The notes: generated by a model not told the origin, from the letters alone. 64,000 nt of DNA from Glaciozyma antarctica PI12 (GCA_002917775.1 KZ627157.1:904365-968364), one strand, 5' to 3'; shown: positions 47,319-59,252, counted from the stretch's first letter. Numbers and translations: made by a program.

Positions 47319-50300
47319 TCAATTCATCTTCTCCCCCTCGTCCTCCGGCTTCAACGCCACCCACAGCGCTCCCAGCGCCTCGGCATCCCCACAAAGCCTC
47401 GTCAGCCGCTCGATAATCTCATCCGGCCTATTCTGCGTATGCGAGATGTAGATCCTATTCGGGACATAGACGAACCCGTCGACGCCACCGAGGATCGAGA
47501 CGAGGAGAGTCCCGTTTCGGTGGATGTACTGCGAATGAGGAGAGCTGAGAGGGCGGTACGAGTATTGGACGTCGATGTCGGATGGGAAGGTCGAGTCGGC
47601 TCCGATGTCGAGGAAGAAGTCGAGGTGGCGGAGGAGTTCGGCTTCGTAGTAGCTGCGAGTGATAGGGCGTCAGAACAGTTTGGAGAGGATGGGGAGGAGC
47701 GACGTACTGTTCAGGAAGTCCAGTATCGCCCAGCGAGGGAGGAGGGAGGGCGAGGGGAACTTTCGTCGCTTCCTGGAAGGGGTTGGGGCGAGATAGAGCC
47801 GGCCGAGTGCTGACCTCGATCAGGCTGAGCCCGTACCTCGCCACCACGCGCGCCCAACTTTGAATCGACGCATCGATAACCCTGCCCGACCCAGCGAGCC
47901 AAGTCAGCTCGATGTGGTACGCCGCTTGAGGGTTGTGGCTCCGATCGAAGTGGCAGAGAACGCGTTCGGCTCGAGGCGACTTCTTCTGCGGATCGAGGTC
48001 GAGAATGACTGAGTGCGACATCTGCACGGTCGGGCGGGGTTTGGGAGCGGTGGCGTCGGCGGGGCGAGAGGGCGAGAGGGATCGGTCTCGTTCCGCCGTG
48101 AGGGAGTCGTCGCGAGGAGTCGAGCCGGTGACGCGTCGTAGCCATCGAGAGGAGCGTTGTTGAACGAAGCCCCCACTGGCTTCTTGCGAGGATTGGGACG
48201 ACTGCGTGCGGGCCGTCGCGCTGGCCCACTCGGCGGGAGAGAGTTGAGTGCTGCGAATGTACGAATCAGCTCGACTTCAACGAGGGAGGGAGCGCGACGA
48301 TAAACGCACATCTCTGTTGGAGTCGGCTCAGCCGTCTCCAGGTCGCTCGAGAGCCAGCGGGCGCTCTGCAGCAGTCCCATGAGCGTAAAGAACCCCTGAA
48401 GGTTGATCTCCTCGTCCGACGGGTCGTCCTCGAAAACCGAACTGCTCTTGACGAGGAAGTCGCGGTCGGGAACCTTGTCGGCGGGAAGCAGGACGAGCCT
48501 CGTCCTCCAGTACCGCAGCGTCGACCGAAGATCGGGCTTTTCGAGTCCGGCGACGAGGCGATCGAGGTGCTGCCAGTCGGAGGGGTCGAGGAGATCGGGA
48601 TAGGGGAAGGTAAGGTCGACGTAGCTGTGCGCCTTGGCGCCTTTGGTCCAGATGAGGGCTCCGTACGTGTAGTCGGTCTTGATCCACGTTCGACGCCGGC
48701 GCAGGATCTTGACGACGACCGACTGAGTTCGACGGTCGTACGAGATTCGATGGAGTTGGTTGGCGAGGGAGAGGTAGATCGCAGTGAGCTCGCCGTCGTG
48801 CACGTCGCGAAGGACGTCGGGGAGCGTCTTGGACGTTGCGACGTTGATTTCGTCGAGCGCGCCTATCGCGTTGGCGGGGGTGCAGATCTGGAAGCCTTTG
48901 CTGAGGCGTTGAGACATGAGCTCGGTGACGAGCTCGAGGGTGGGAGATCGTCGAGCGTTGTCGGTGCGAAGGAGGAAGGAGTGGGAGGTATTGACGACGG
49001 AGACGGAGTACCGGTAGTCGGAGAACTGCGTCGCCTGAACGGCGGCAGTGGGGAGAAAGTCGGTCGTGATGGGAAGGCATGCACCGCGAGTGATGGATCT
49101 ATGCGAGAAGCGCCTCAGCTTGCTATCCCCACGACTTGCGAAGTGAGGAAGACGTACATCCAGTTGACCGCTCGCTGATCATTCGAGTGGCGAATGAAGA
49201 TCGAAGCCCACCTCCTCGCCTGGTCCGCTAGCCCGACGCTGCGCTTCCCTGGCTTGGAGGGATTGAACCTCGACTCGAACGTCTGCTTCGGCTGAGCACT
49301 GACGACCAGGCCGGCGAACTTGGGAGCCTCCAGCGATCCTACGATCCGCTTTGGCGGCCGATCCGCTTCGCGAGCCTGCGTCGTGCGAGTGCTGATCGAG
49401 ATGGGTTGAGTCGGTCGAGATTGTGCAGTGGAGGAAGATCGACGGGAGGAAGACGAGGGTGAAGTGGCTCTCGAAGGAGGGTGGGAGGCGACTGAGGCTC
49501 CGCTGTCGAGGTCGAAATCGGCACTCGTGTTCGCCTGGACGTCAACGCGCTGGACTGCGACGGAGGGAGCGGTAGCTGTAGATGAACCTGCGTGGCCAGG
49601 GCGAAAGAGGCCGAGCCAGCTCGGTCGTCCACTGGTCGACGCTCCCGAAGAGGCGGCAGGAGGAGGGGGAGCGATGAGTCGAGCGATGAGGGCGGGAGTA
49701 GCGGTCTTGGTCGTCGCCTTCGCCTTTGACGACGAGACCGTCCGTATCGAAGCTGCCATCGACGGGGACCTCTGAACTCTCCCAATCCCCATCGGCGTCT
49801 TGTTCCTGTCCACCTCCCGCTCCTCGACCCGCTTCTCCGCCCGAGGCTCCCACTCCCGCTCCACCTCTGCGACCGACACGCTCGCCGCCCTACCTCTCCC
49901 AACATCCGCCTTCCTCCCTCGTGCGCCGTCCCTCTCTCTCTCCTCCTCTCCCGGACTAACCCCACTCATCACCCCACCGCTCGTCCCACTCGTCACCCCG
50001 CTCCTTCTCTCCCACGCACTCCACTCATCCACCCCCGGCGTCGCGCCCACCGCCAGCGCATCGTACCTATCCCTCCTCGCCTGCCTCTTCTCCGCCTCGC
50101 TCAACCTCGACCACCCCTCCTCGTCCTTCTCCCAGCCCGCTGCGTTCGAAACGAAGACAGGAATGGCGATGGGGATCCGATCTCCTATCCCCTGCGAGAA
50201 GAGCTCGTAGCATCGCGCGCGGGGCATGAAGCGGTCGATCCGATGGGGCTTGTCGATTTGCGAACCGAAGAAGGAGCAAAAGACCCACGGAGGTTCGGCG

Positions 50301-51919
50301 TAGTAGACTGAAGTCTCCTGCGTCGGGTTCGGCGAGTCGTAGTAGAGCGGATCGCGCTGGTCGTCCGGAAGCGGGAGCGGGACGCGCGTCGCCTCCTTCA
50401 TGAGGGCTTCGCTCGTGGTTGGCGCCGCTGTGCTAGGGGTACCGTGCGAGTTCGACGAGGTCTGGCGAAGGCTTTCGTCCGAGAGGCCGGGTTCGTGCGA
50501 GCGAAAGGAGAAGAGGGGGACGGTGTGGAGAGGGGTTTTGGAGAGGCTGATGAGGTCGAGTCCGATGCCGTGGCAGAGCATGCGGTCGGTCGTGAGTCGG
50601 AGGAGGGATTTCGGGACCGAGTAGAAGGACGTCCCGGCGGTGATGGCGATGAGCGAAAGGCCGGTGCGTTGAAGGTCCCGGTCGATCCAGTGCTCTTCGA
50701 AGGAGTTGAGCGCGAGGTTGACGGCCTCGAGCACGTTGGATTCGTGTGCGAAGGCGATCCGGCCAGCGAGCTTGAGCTCGCCTGAGGGGCGATGGCGCAG
50801 GAGAACTTCCTCTTGCCAGCGACGGATTTCACGGTGCGGACGGTGAGGACGATGAAGGGAGGGGGTGAAGGAGTGAGGTCGAGAATAATCTGCAAGCGTG
50901 CATGTGAGCCAGGCGACGGGAGGGTTCGAATGGACGCGAAGCGGACCTTGTAGAAGTCGCGATACAGCGTGCCGTCTTCGTCCCGACTCAGCGGAGCTCG
51001 AGCTTCCTCTCCCTCCCCATTGTTCTCGTAGATGACACGCCCATAGAGGATGATCGAAACGGTGTGGCTTGTCGGCTGTCCCTTGTGCTTGCTGTCGGAT
51101 CCTCCTGTCGCTTGTCCCGTCCAGTGCGCAAAGAGCTCGGAGAGAAAGACCTCGCACTTTTCCCGCAGCATCGATCCGTCCTCCTCAAAATGCCACATCT
51201 CCTGTAGCGTCGCAGTCACGAGAATAAGCGAGCGATTCGCGCGAGGAATTGAAGAGGGACGGACCTGCGAGACCTCGACAAAGACGTAACAACGCGCCGA
51301 TTCGCTGCGGAAGACAATCTTGGTGTCCTCGTCGATCCACGCGCTCTTGACAGTCTTGCCCCCGGTGTAGATCCCGCCAACGCGGAGGCGAGCGGTAGAG
51401 CCCGGCAGGAGGATGCGCTGCCGAAGGTAAAGAACGGAGTGGGAGAGGGAGAGAGCGAGGCGAAGCATATCGGGTCTGCCGAGGTAAACGTTGCTGAAGT
51501 AGAGCTCGACATGGGTTGCGGTGAAGTGCGGAGGAGGGGGAGCTGGGACCTGCTCGCACGGGGGATCAGCTCCTCCGCCCCCTCGGACGCGAGCAAGCAC
51601 GGCAGCTCACCAGCGTCAGAACGACCTCTGTTCGGTTCTTGGCCCATCCAAACGTGGAGGCTACCGTCTGGTTTACGACGACCGGCGCCTTGCTCCTCCG
51701 CACCTTGCCCGTTCCGTCGTCGTCGACCTTGTCCACCTTGTGAAGCAGCGGGCGGTCCTTATCCGTCTCTTTGCCGACGTGGCGCGGCCGGATAGCAACG
51801 ATGTCGCCTGGACGCGTTCCAGCAGGTAGAGCTGAGGGGTGGATGTCGATATCGAGCGTAGCGGAGGGGTCTATCTGCAGCTCGACCGCCGGTTGCTGGC
51901 GAGGGCGATTGCTGGCCAT
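47319..51919 (-). CDS. IML1: IML1/DEPDC5, GATOR1 (SEACIT) subunit
   Basis: Part of the Rag GTPase-activating complex that damps TORC1 when amino acids are scarce; acts at the vacuole. It starts MASNRPRQQPAVELQIDPSA. Conserved blocks are RPGDIVAIRPR, HVELYFSNVYLGRPDMLRLA, REKCEVFLSELFAHWTGQAT, GELKLAGRIAFAHESNVLEA, TDRMLCHGIGLDLISLSKTP and PPWVFCSFFGSQIDKPHRID. After a long Ser/Thr-rich insert come FMPRARCYELF-type and KSASV-type segments, SYVDLTFPYPDLLDPSDWQH and the C-terminal domain (ILDLDPQKKSPRAERVLCHF, YHIELTWLAGSGRVIDASIQ, YYEAELLRHLDFFLDIGADS). It ends LKPEDEGEKMN. I could not find the DEP domain normally placed before the C-terminal domain. One base seems missing near 50801-50820. About 1,390 residues. 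It converges with ALG9 (82 bp). Confidence 0.9.
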
Positions 51920-52138
51920 GGCTTGAGGGTTTGGCGGATCCTTTAGCGCTAGGTGGAGAGAAGCTGCATCTGCTGGTTAAGACGGCGCGCTGAGCAGGGG
52001 AGCGGAGAGCGAAGACGGAGTACTGCGCCTAGAGAGCTTCGGGTTCCGTTTGGTCTCGAGCGCAGTGGCCTCCTTGTCCTCCTTCCCCCTTCTCTCTTCA
52101 CCCTTTCCACAGTCACTCCTTCCGCTCCACTCGAAAAC
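51920..52138. promoter_or_regulatory. Bidirectional promoter between IML1 and the syntaxin gene
   Basis: 219 bp between divergent start codons. CT-rich toward the syntaxin ATG. Confidence 0.5.
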
Positions 52139-53597
52139 ATGTCTCGAGACCGTCTCCGCGATATCAGGGTGAGCAAGCGAGAGAGGGAGGGGAGGATCGT
52201 TGAACCCACGCTGACGCTCGTTCCTCTCGTTCAGGCGAACCAGCAAGGCGGTGGGCAGCCCCAGCAGCAGGGATACGGTGGAGGAGGATACAAGTGCGTT
52301 AGCCTGCTTCAGGGAGTGCCAGCAAAGAGGGAGACTGACGCTCTCTTCTCGTCCTAGCGGCGACCAGGGCTACGCACCGCCTCAGCAGCAGAACTACCCT
52401 CCTCAGCAGCAGTACCAGCCTCCTCAACAGCAGTACCCCCCGCAAGATCAGTACGCGTTGCAGTCTATGAATGGGGGAGGGCGGACTGGGGACATGCCGG
52501 GCTTCTTCGCCGAGGTGCGTAGCGTCGAGTGGGTTGCGGGCGAAAGCTGATCTGAGGGCTACGCAGGTCGCTAGCATCCAGGACGAGATCAAGAACCTTC
52601 ACCAGAACATCAACAGCGTCTCGGACCTCCACTCCCGCCGACTCGCAACCACCGACGACGCGCAGCAATCACAAACGGCCGCTCAGCTCTCCCAGCTTAC
52701 GGCGCAGACTTCGGGATTGACCAACTCGATTCGGAACCGCATCACCAAGCTCAACGAACAGAACAAGGGCAGCTCGGCCGGTGACCCCGACTTTAACGTC
52801 CGCAAGACGCAGATTGGAGGTCTCCAGAACGGGTTCAAGAGGGCGCTCGAGGAGTACAACCTCGTGGAGAAGAAGAGCAGGGACAAGTACAGGCAGCGTA
52901 TGGAGCGTCAGATTCGAATTGGTGTGTTTTCCTTACGCTGGGAGGAGGACAGGGAGCTGACGACTGGCGAGCAGTCAAGCCCGATGCGACTCAGGAGGAG
53001 ATTCGCGCCGCGTTCGACGGCCAGCAGGGAGACCAGCAGATCTTCTCTCAGGCAGTGCGTTGTCTAATTCATGATGGGAACTGCGCTGATCCCTCTCGCA
53101 GCTCGTCCAATCCCGCCAGTCTGGAGCTCGTGCGGCGTTCGCGGAAGTTCAGAACCGGAACCAGGACCTTCGCAAGATCGAGGAGACCATCACTCAGCTC
53201 GCGCAGATGATGCAGGATGTACGCTAGCTCGTTGATTGTGCGGAGGAGGAGCTGACTGTGTCGGCAGATGGCAACGTTGGTGTTGGAGCAGGACGACAGC
53301 GTGCAGCAGATCGAGGCGTCGGCCGAGACGACCAAGAACGACGTCGAGTCTGGGTGCGTCACTCTTTTGCTACGTCCTGCTACCAAGCTGACCTTCCGTA
53401 CAGACTCAAGCAGACGCAAAAGGCGGTCAAGTCGGCGATGGCGGCCCGCAAAAAGCGGTTCGTCCTTCCTCCTTCCTTCCGCACCTCCGCTCACGCATTC
53501 GCAACGCAGATGGATCTGTTTCTTCATCATCGTTACAATTTTAATTGTCGTCGGGATCGTGGTCGCCGTCGAGGTTACGAAGAACCAGAAGAAGTGA
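52139..53597 (+). CDS. SSO1: Plasma-membrane t-SNARE syntaxin (Sso1/2 type)
   Basis: A Qa-SNARE for exocytic vesicle fusion at the plasma membrane. After MSRDRLRDIR there is an unusual Gln/Pro/Tyr-rich stretch (PPQQQNYPPQQQYQPPQQQY). The Habc region follows (VASIQDEIKNLHQNINSVSD, YNLVEKKSRDKYRQRMERQI), then the SNARE motif (IEETITQLAQMMQDMATLVL, EQDDSVQQIEASAETTKNDV, with the zero-layer Gln) and a C-terminal anchor, WICFFIIVTILIVVGIVVAV, then EVTKNQKK. About 340 residues in nine exons, some very small, as in other basidiomycete syntaxins. Identity is clear. Whether it maps to yeast SSO1 or SSO2 cannot be said, since those are a yeast duplication. Confidence 0.93.
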
Positions 53598-53798
53598 TCC
53601 CGGCGCCTCCCTTTCGACTCTCTACCCTCGTTTTGCCACCATGATGAATATACCCCCTCTCCTTCAGCCCTCTCTCATGCGTTATAGCTCCCCCTCGATT
53701 CCTATTTGTGTCCCACCCCCACATCACCATTAATACCTTGGACACTCGTTGTTGATGCGGACTCAGAACTTCGCGGCGTGGATCTGCTCTGTGCCGTG

Positions 53799-54883
53799 TC
53801 ACTGCTTCGACACTGCTCGCTTCTTCCGCTTCTTACGCTGCCCGGCTTCGAGACTTCTGCTCATCTTGATGGAGCGACTGGGTGGTTTCGCAGCGGGTGT
53901 CCGTCGCCTTGCGCTTCTCGTCCTGGGGACTGCGACGGGCTGGAGTGGGTCAGTCTCAAGAACTCTAGCAACTTGATACGCTGTCAAGAATAATCTCTGG
54001 CGCCGCGATGGGAACTCGGGAGGTTCGATGTTGAAGGAGGTTTGGGGAGGAGGAATGAGCCGCTTCTCAGTCGGCTTCCGAGAGCCAGATGACGGGGTCG
54101 AGCGCGGGAGGTACAGGTGGTAGGTTTACTGCAGTGGAGACAGCTTCGCTTTTCCGTTGGAGGGCAGGTTGATCTTCGGGCTGCCCGCGGGCGAGCGGGA
54201 GAATCTCGCTGGGGGACCCCTTGCGATGGGGTTCGGAAGTGGCTTGGAATAACTTCAGCGTTTCGCAGCGTGGTGCTTGATGGATTTTTGGAAGTGAGTG
54301 AAGATTAGAAGGATCCTGCGCGAAGAAACGCCGCGCGAGCGAGAGGGGGAGGGACGAGACTTGGTGGCAGTGCGGGCTCAGTTGTGGTGCTCGCAACGGT
54401 CGTTTCCGAAACTCACGAAGGGCTAATTCGACTGACAGTGAAGCTGATATCAAAGATACGAAAGCTGACATTTATCCAAGGGGTGGAGTTTGCTGAGCAT
54501 CGAGGAGGCTGAGGAGAGTGCGACGCGGAAGGAGCGAGCGAGCAGCCCGAAGGAGGCTCTGCAATGAGACTGAGATTGAGGTATGGATGGCTGGAGAAAC
54601 CACAGCTGACGTATACACCGTACGGCTGAGTGCAATAGGAGAAGTCGAGGGTGGGGCACGAGAAATGGGCGCCCGAGAAAAGGGAAGGAGGCCGTCGCAG
54701 CGAGGTCGCTTGGGCTTGGTGCTCGCGAGGGCGTTCCTTCACGTCCTGTTGGCCAGTAATAAAGACAGAGGCAGAATTAAGACCGTCGTACGGGGTGTAC
54801 CTAGCCACCTGGAGCGAAATAGGAGGAAGCGCGGGCAGGAGGAGGTCTTGCGACGAGTTGCAGGTGTTTTGCAATGGCACCAA
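53799..54883 (-). CDS. Doubtful gene: basic C-terminal protein
   Basis: Not recognised and uncertain. Minus-strand frames that look more protein-like than chance are DPSNLHSLPKIHQAPRCETL, LPPVPPALDPVIWLSEA and, one frame over, PTEKRLIPPPQTSFNIEPPE, followed by YQVARVLETDPLQPVAVPRT and a Lys/Arg-rich end GQRKKRKKRAVSKQ-stop at 53799. An intron ending CGCAG precedes DPSNL. The two parts need a frame change near 54075, and no N-terminal exon is convincing (an open frame reaches 54883). If real, the basic tail suggests a nuclear protein. Otherwise this is non-coding. The remainder, 54884-55065, holds nothing I recognise. Confidence 0.3.
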
Positions 54884-55065
54884 CGGCTCGCTGTCAACGT
54901 TTCTGACACTCTTATAGGCGGGTTAGTAGAGAAAGAAGAGCAAGAACGCTCCAAGAGACGCGAGGGCGAACGAGGGAGGAGAAGCTTTCACGGTGAGGAG
55001 ACGGGAGCTGAGTTTCTTTTGATTGAATTCAAATTGGCAGAAACGCTCTAACCTGCATCAAATTC

Positions 55066-55138
55066 GGGGAAATGGCTCAGGTGGTAGAGCGCTTGCTTAG
55101 CATGCACGAGGTCCCGGGTTCGAGTCCTGGTTTCTCCA
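55066..55138 (+). tRNA. tRNA-Ala (anticodon AGC)
   Basis: A 73-base cloverleaf without an intron. Acceptor stem GGGGAAA pairs with TTTCTCC (one G-U), discriminator A at 55138. D-arm GCTC/GAGC. Anticodon loop TTAGCAT with AGC at 55099-55101. T-arm CCGGG-TTCGAGT-CCTGG. The internal B box GGTTCGAGTCC is at 55117-55127. The anticodon stem has one U-C mismatch (55093/55107). No CCA is encoded, as usual in eukaryotes. Confidence 0.95.
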
Positions 55139-55145
55139 AATGTTC

Positions 55146-55151
55146 TTTTTT
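55146..55151 (+). terminator. Pol III oligo-T terminator of tRNA-Ala
   Basis: A run of six Ts begins seven bases after the mature tRNA 3' end, a standard RNA polymerase III stop. Confidence 0.85.
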
Positions 55152-55560
55152 GCGTCTGTCTTGTTTGAAGCTTGCTGCCCAAATTCTTGCCACGACGTGT
55201 AGCGCCTCTTTTTGTGCAACCTTCAAACTCAGGTTGAAGCTTGAAGCTGCGAACTCTTTCCAGCACGCGGTCAAAGCGCGTCCCTTTTCCCTTCGCAATC
55301 TACTCGTTCCGGTCCTCCTTCTCCCTACACACCCGCCAACTGCTGGTCAGGACCCTCCTAGACACAGCAGTCTCGCACAGCACTCACACCAAAAGCGGGA
55401 CGACCAACGCGACCTTTCCTCGACCAACACAGTTCGTCTCGCCGCTAACAACAAAGGAACTAGGCTAACCTTCCCCCGCCACAGCAGTACCGCACGCATC
55501 GAACAGCAACAGCAACCACCGTACAGAGCGCACACCGTCTCACCCACCCCACACCTCACC
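55152..55560. other. Upstream region of the SUN-domain gene
   Basis: About 410 bp with no separate gene. It holds CT- and CA-rich leader sequence (for example CACACCGTCTCACCCACCCC just before the ATG at 55561). Frames that run in from the tRNA side have no ATG support and I treat them as untranslated. Confidence 0.5.
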
Positions 55561-58500
55561 ATGTCCCGCCCCTCCAACGACCACGACCACGACTCTCCCT
55601 CTCTCGACGGCGTCAGCAACGGCACGCACGAACGGCGCGCTTCGACTCACTCCATCCCCGTATCATACGCCTACGGAGCTCCCTCAGTCGGCAAGCCCCG
55701 CTCGCCCATTCGCGGTTCGCCTCACGTGCGCGGACACCATCGCGACTCCTCTAGGATGACGGACGACGGTGCGTCGGTGATGAGCGGGAGCACCGCCTTG
55801 GGAGAGGAGAACGAGGGAGGGACCGGTCGCGCCAAGGAACCAGCTGCGGTGCGGTACGCTCGTATCGCTCAGCGGAAGAGGGACCTGGGACAGCCGTTCC
55901 CGCCGCCTCAGCCTCCAGCAGCTGCGGTCGCAGGACCCGCTTCGAGACTACTTCCTCCGCCTGCGCTTCCGGCATCGGTAGCACGCGCAAAGCTCTCCGC
56001 CGCCGCGAGCAACACGAGCGTCAACATTGCGACCGCGTTTGCGCAGGCGGTCGCGGGGAGGGAGGGTCCGGTGGAGAAGGAGGCGGAAGAGGAGCCTAGC
56101 GAGGACGATGCGAGTGGGAAGGAGACGCACGTGGGAGGAAAGCGGGGCGAGGGAGGATCGAAGAAGCGGAAGGTGCGTCTGCGTCTCGCGTCCCAGCGGG
56201 AGGAGCGGAAGCTAACCGAAGTCGTACCGGCGTTGCGCAGAAGCGAGTCTCCAAGGATCCTACGTTCAAGCACCGCGCCGGCGAAACGGAGAGTGACGAG
56301 GAGCTCAGCGAGGACCAGGCGCGCGGCAAGGCGAAGAGGTCCAAGGTCGCGACCGAGGAGGTCGAAGACGAGCAAGGCGAGCAGCAGGAGCCAGCAGGTG
56401 CGTTCTGCTCACCGCAAAGTCGCTTACCAGAACGTCGCTGACGACGTTGTTCCCCTGCAGAACCGACCAAGAAGCCTTCCAATCGTCGCAAGTCTGGCGA
56501 CCCCACCTACCGTCCCGGCAAGACCTCTGAGCCCGACTCCGAAGAAGAGTCAGATGGAGCCACCACCCGTCGTCGTCGCAGCAAGGGGAAAGGTCGCGCT
56601 GCTCCTGCCTCGAACGCGATTCCGATCGGTCGACGCGACGGCGAAGTCTGGTTCGGCAAGAAGCGCAAGGGCCGCAAGGGGCGGAAGAGTGGGGAGACGG
56701 TCGGGAGCGGCGACCAGGAGCAATCGCAAGACGGAGAAGGGTCGCAGGAGCCGTTTGGGGAGCAAGATCTGGGAGGGTCCGAGTACGACCCGTCGCAGGA
56801 CTTCCCGCCCACCTCGTTCTTCCTTCGTCCCAAATCCCCTTCCCCCTCCGCCTCAGCGCACCAAGGCCGCGACATCGGCTCCCCTCCCGGCGGAGGACAC
56901 TCTCCTTTCCAGCCCAACCGCGTCTTCAACGATCCCTCCTTCGCCGCCTTCGATAGGAGCCTCAACTCGTCCTTTGGCGAACGCGGTTCGAGCCTCGACG
57001 ATAGTGGTGTTCGAGGCAGCAGCTACGACTACTCGGAGGAAGAACGAATCGTCGCCAGCCTCGAGAAGCAGGCGAGCGGGAGCGGAGTGCGAAGGAGGAA
57101 CCGCCTGCCTGGCCCGCCCGTCGCTGAGCCATTCCTAGGAGGGATCGAGGAGGAGGACGAGGAGGAGAACAGGCACGGAGGTGCGGCGGGGAGGATGCTG
57201 GGGAAGATTGTGAGGCCGCTGTGGAGTGTCGGGGCGAGGATTTGGAGGGCGGCGCAGAACCCGCTGCTCGACTGGTACAAGATCTGGCGAGCGGTTGCGA
57301 TCGTCGCAGGAGTACTGTTCTTGTTCGTCGCTCTTCGGTGAGTCCGCCTCGCTACCTCTTTCCGATTCGCCACCAACGTCGACGCTCGCAGATCCCCAAC
57401 CTCAACCCCCAACACCGTTCACCACCACCGATACGTCGACTACATCCCTTTCTTCTCCACCAAACCTTTCTACGTCGCTCCCGACCTCCCTCCCGACTCG
57501 TTCGCCGTCCTCGTCCAGCGCCTCAGCGTCCTCGAGAACGCCATGGGCGAACTCTCCTCCATCTCGACGACCGAACGAGCTCGCTCTGATCGCGACCATT
57601 CCCTCCTCGGCAAGATCTCCGACCAGGTCCTCAGCCTCGAAGGAAGTATCGAGGCGGAGAGGAAACGCGCAACGAAGGCGCTCGAGCACGTCGAGGCCGA
57701 TTCGAGCAAGGAGGCGCGCGAGCTCGAGAAGGTCATCAAGGGCGTCAAGGCCGATCTCGACTCGCTCGTTACGAGGGTCAAGAGCATCAGCGACGAGCAG
57801 TCGGCCGACGAGCGTGACATTCGACGCCTTCAGACCGGGATCGACGCCGTCGGCAAGGACATCGTCTCGCTCGGAACCAAGGTCGCTCAGGTCGCTCAAG
57901 ACGCACAGGCGGGCGCGAACGCCGAACGCATCTTCAAGATCGCGCTCGAGGCCATCGAGGCTCGTCTGCCTTCGAAGCTCGCCGTGCGGATGGATCCGTC
58001 GGGCAAGCTCGAGATCAACCCCGCGTTCTGGAAGCACCTCCGCGACGCTTTCGCGGAGAAGCAAGACGTCGCCGACCTCGTCGATGAGAAGGTTTCGTCC
58101 GAGCTCGCCAAGCGGCCCGTCGCTGGATCCTCGTCGAAGGCGCCGGCCGTCGTCGTCAAGCAGCCGAGCTGGAAAGACTTCCTCGTCGCGAACGAGGCCG
58201 CTCTACGATCCTGGGTCGCCTCGGACATCAGCGATCGCCTCGGCGCCGACGCGATCGTCTCGAAGAAGACCTTCCTCGACATCCTCCACCGCGAGATCAG
58301 GAATCTCAAGGTCGAGTTCGAGACCAAGTCGAACGAGAACGTCCAGAAGATCGGCGAGGAGCTTCTCAGCAAGGTGGCGAAGCAGGAGCAGATGAAGAAG
58401 GACAGTCGCAATCCCTTCGCGCGACCTTCGACGCCGTCGGACTCTCCCCAGCAGATCACGATCAAGGGGTCCGACGGGTCGAACATCTCCGACCTCATCG

Positions 58501-59252
58501 GCTCCCTCGTCGACACTGCCCTCCTCCGCTACTCCAAGGACGTCCTCGCTCGACCCGACTACGCACTATACACATCTGGCGGGCGCGTCATCCCTTCCCT
58601 CACCTCGCCGACCTACGAAGCTCGCCCCGTCGGGATCGCCCCGAAGCTCCTCGCCTGGGCGACAGGAGCTGGCGCATCTCCTGGACGTCCTCCCGTCACC
58701 GCCCTCCATCCCGACAACAGCCTCGGATCGTGCTGGCCCTTCGCAGGGTCGCAAGGTCAGCTCGGCATCCTCCTCAGTCGTCGTACCATCCCCTCCGACA
58801 TCACGATTGAGCACGCCTCGGTCGACGTTGCCCTCGACGGGGATGTCTCGAGCGCGCCGAAGGATTTCGAGGTCTGGGGAGTCGTCGAGGGGCGGAGCGA
58901 TATCGGCAAGCTACAGGAGTACCGCGAGGAGCAGCTCGAGCTCAAGCGTCAGGCACTCGAGGCGGGCAGGGACGACTTTGAGGACGCACCCACCACCTCT
59001 CTCCCACCGACGCCGAACCACATCCTCCTCGCCGCAGGATCGTACGACATCACATCGTCGTCGCCCGTCCAAACCTTCCCTGTCACCGCCTCGGCCCGTC
59101 AGCTCGGGATACCCGTCAGCGTCGTCGTCGTCAAGGTCCTCAGCAACCATGGCGACCCGTACTACACGTGCTTGTACCGCGTTCGCCTCAGCGGCGCGTC
59201 GGAGCTGGTGGCGGCGCAGGCGGCGGCGGCGACCGGTTCGGCTTCGGCCTAG
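55561..59252 (+). CDS. SUN-domain nuclear envelope protein (LINC complex)
   Basis: An inner-nuclear-membrane protein that links chromatin to KASH proteins and the spindle pole body. The nucleoplasmic half begins MSRPSNDHDHDSPSLDGVSN and is Ser/Pro- and Lys/Arg-rich, with basic nuclear-targeting motifs (GGSKKRKV, RRRRSKGKGR, GKKRKGRKGRK). Two short introns lie within it (about 56173-56240 and 56399-56460). The single TM is RAVAIVAGVLFLFVALR near 57290-57338. After an intron the lumenal part has a coiled coil (LLGKISDQVLSLEGSIEAER, RRLQTGIDAVGKDIVSLG) and a C-terminal SUN domain: DYALYTSGGRVIPSLTSPTY, DNSLGSCWPFAGSQGQLGIL, IEHASVDVALDGDVSSAPKD, FEVWGVVEG and VVVKVLSNHGDPYYTCLYRV. About 1,160 residues. 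The order matches Sad1-type SUN proteins; I leave the symbol blank because orthology was not tested. Confidence 0.92.

Noticed and set aside
55072-55560. Coding extension of the SUN gene back through the tRNA
   Set aside because: The open frame runs through a Pol III gene and its terminator; the ATG at 55561 gives the natural start.
57226-58395. 389-codon Ser/Arg-rich frame overlapping the SUN gene
   Set aside because: Out-of-frame shadow of the SUN protein coiled coil; the other frame carries the conserved domain.
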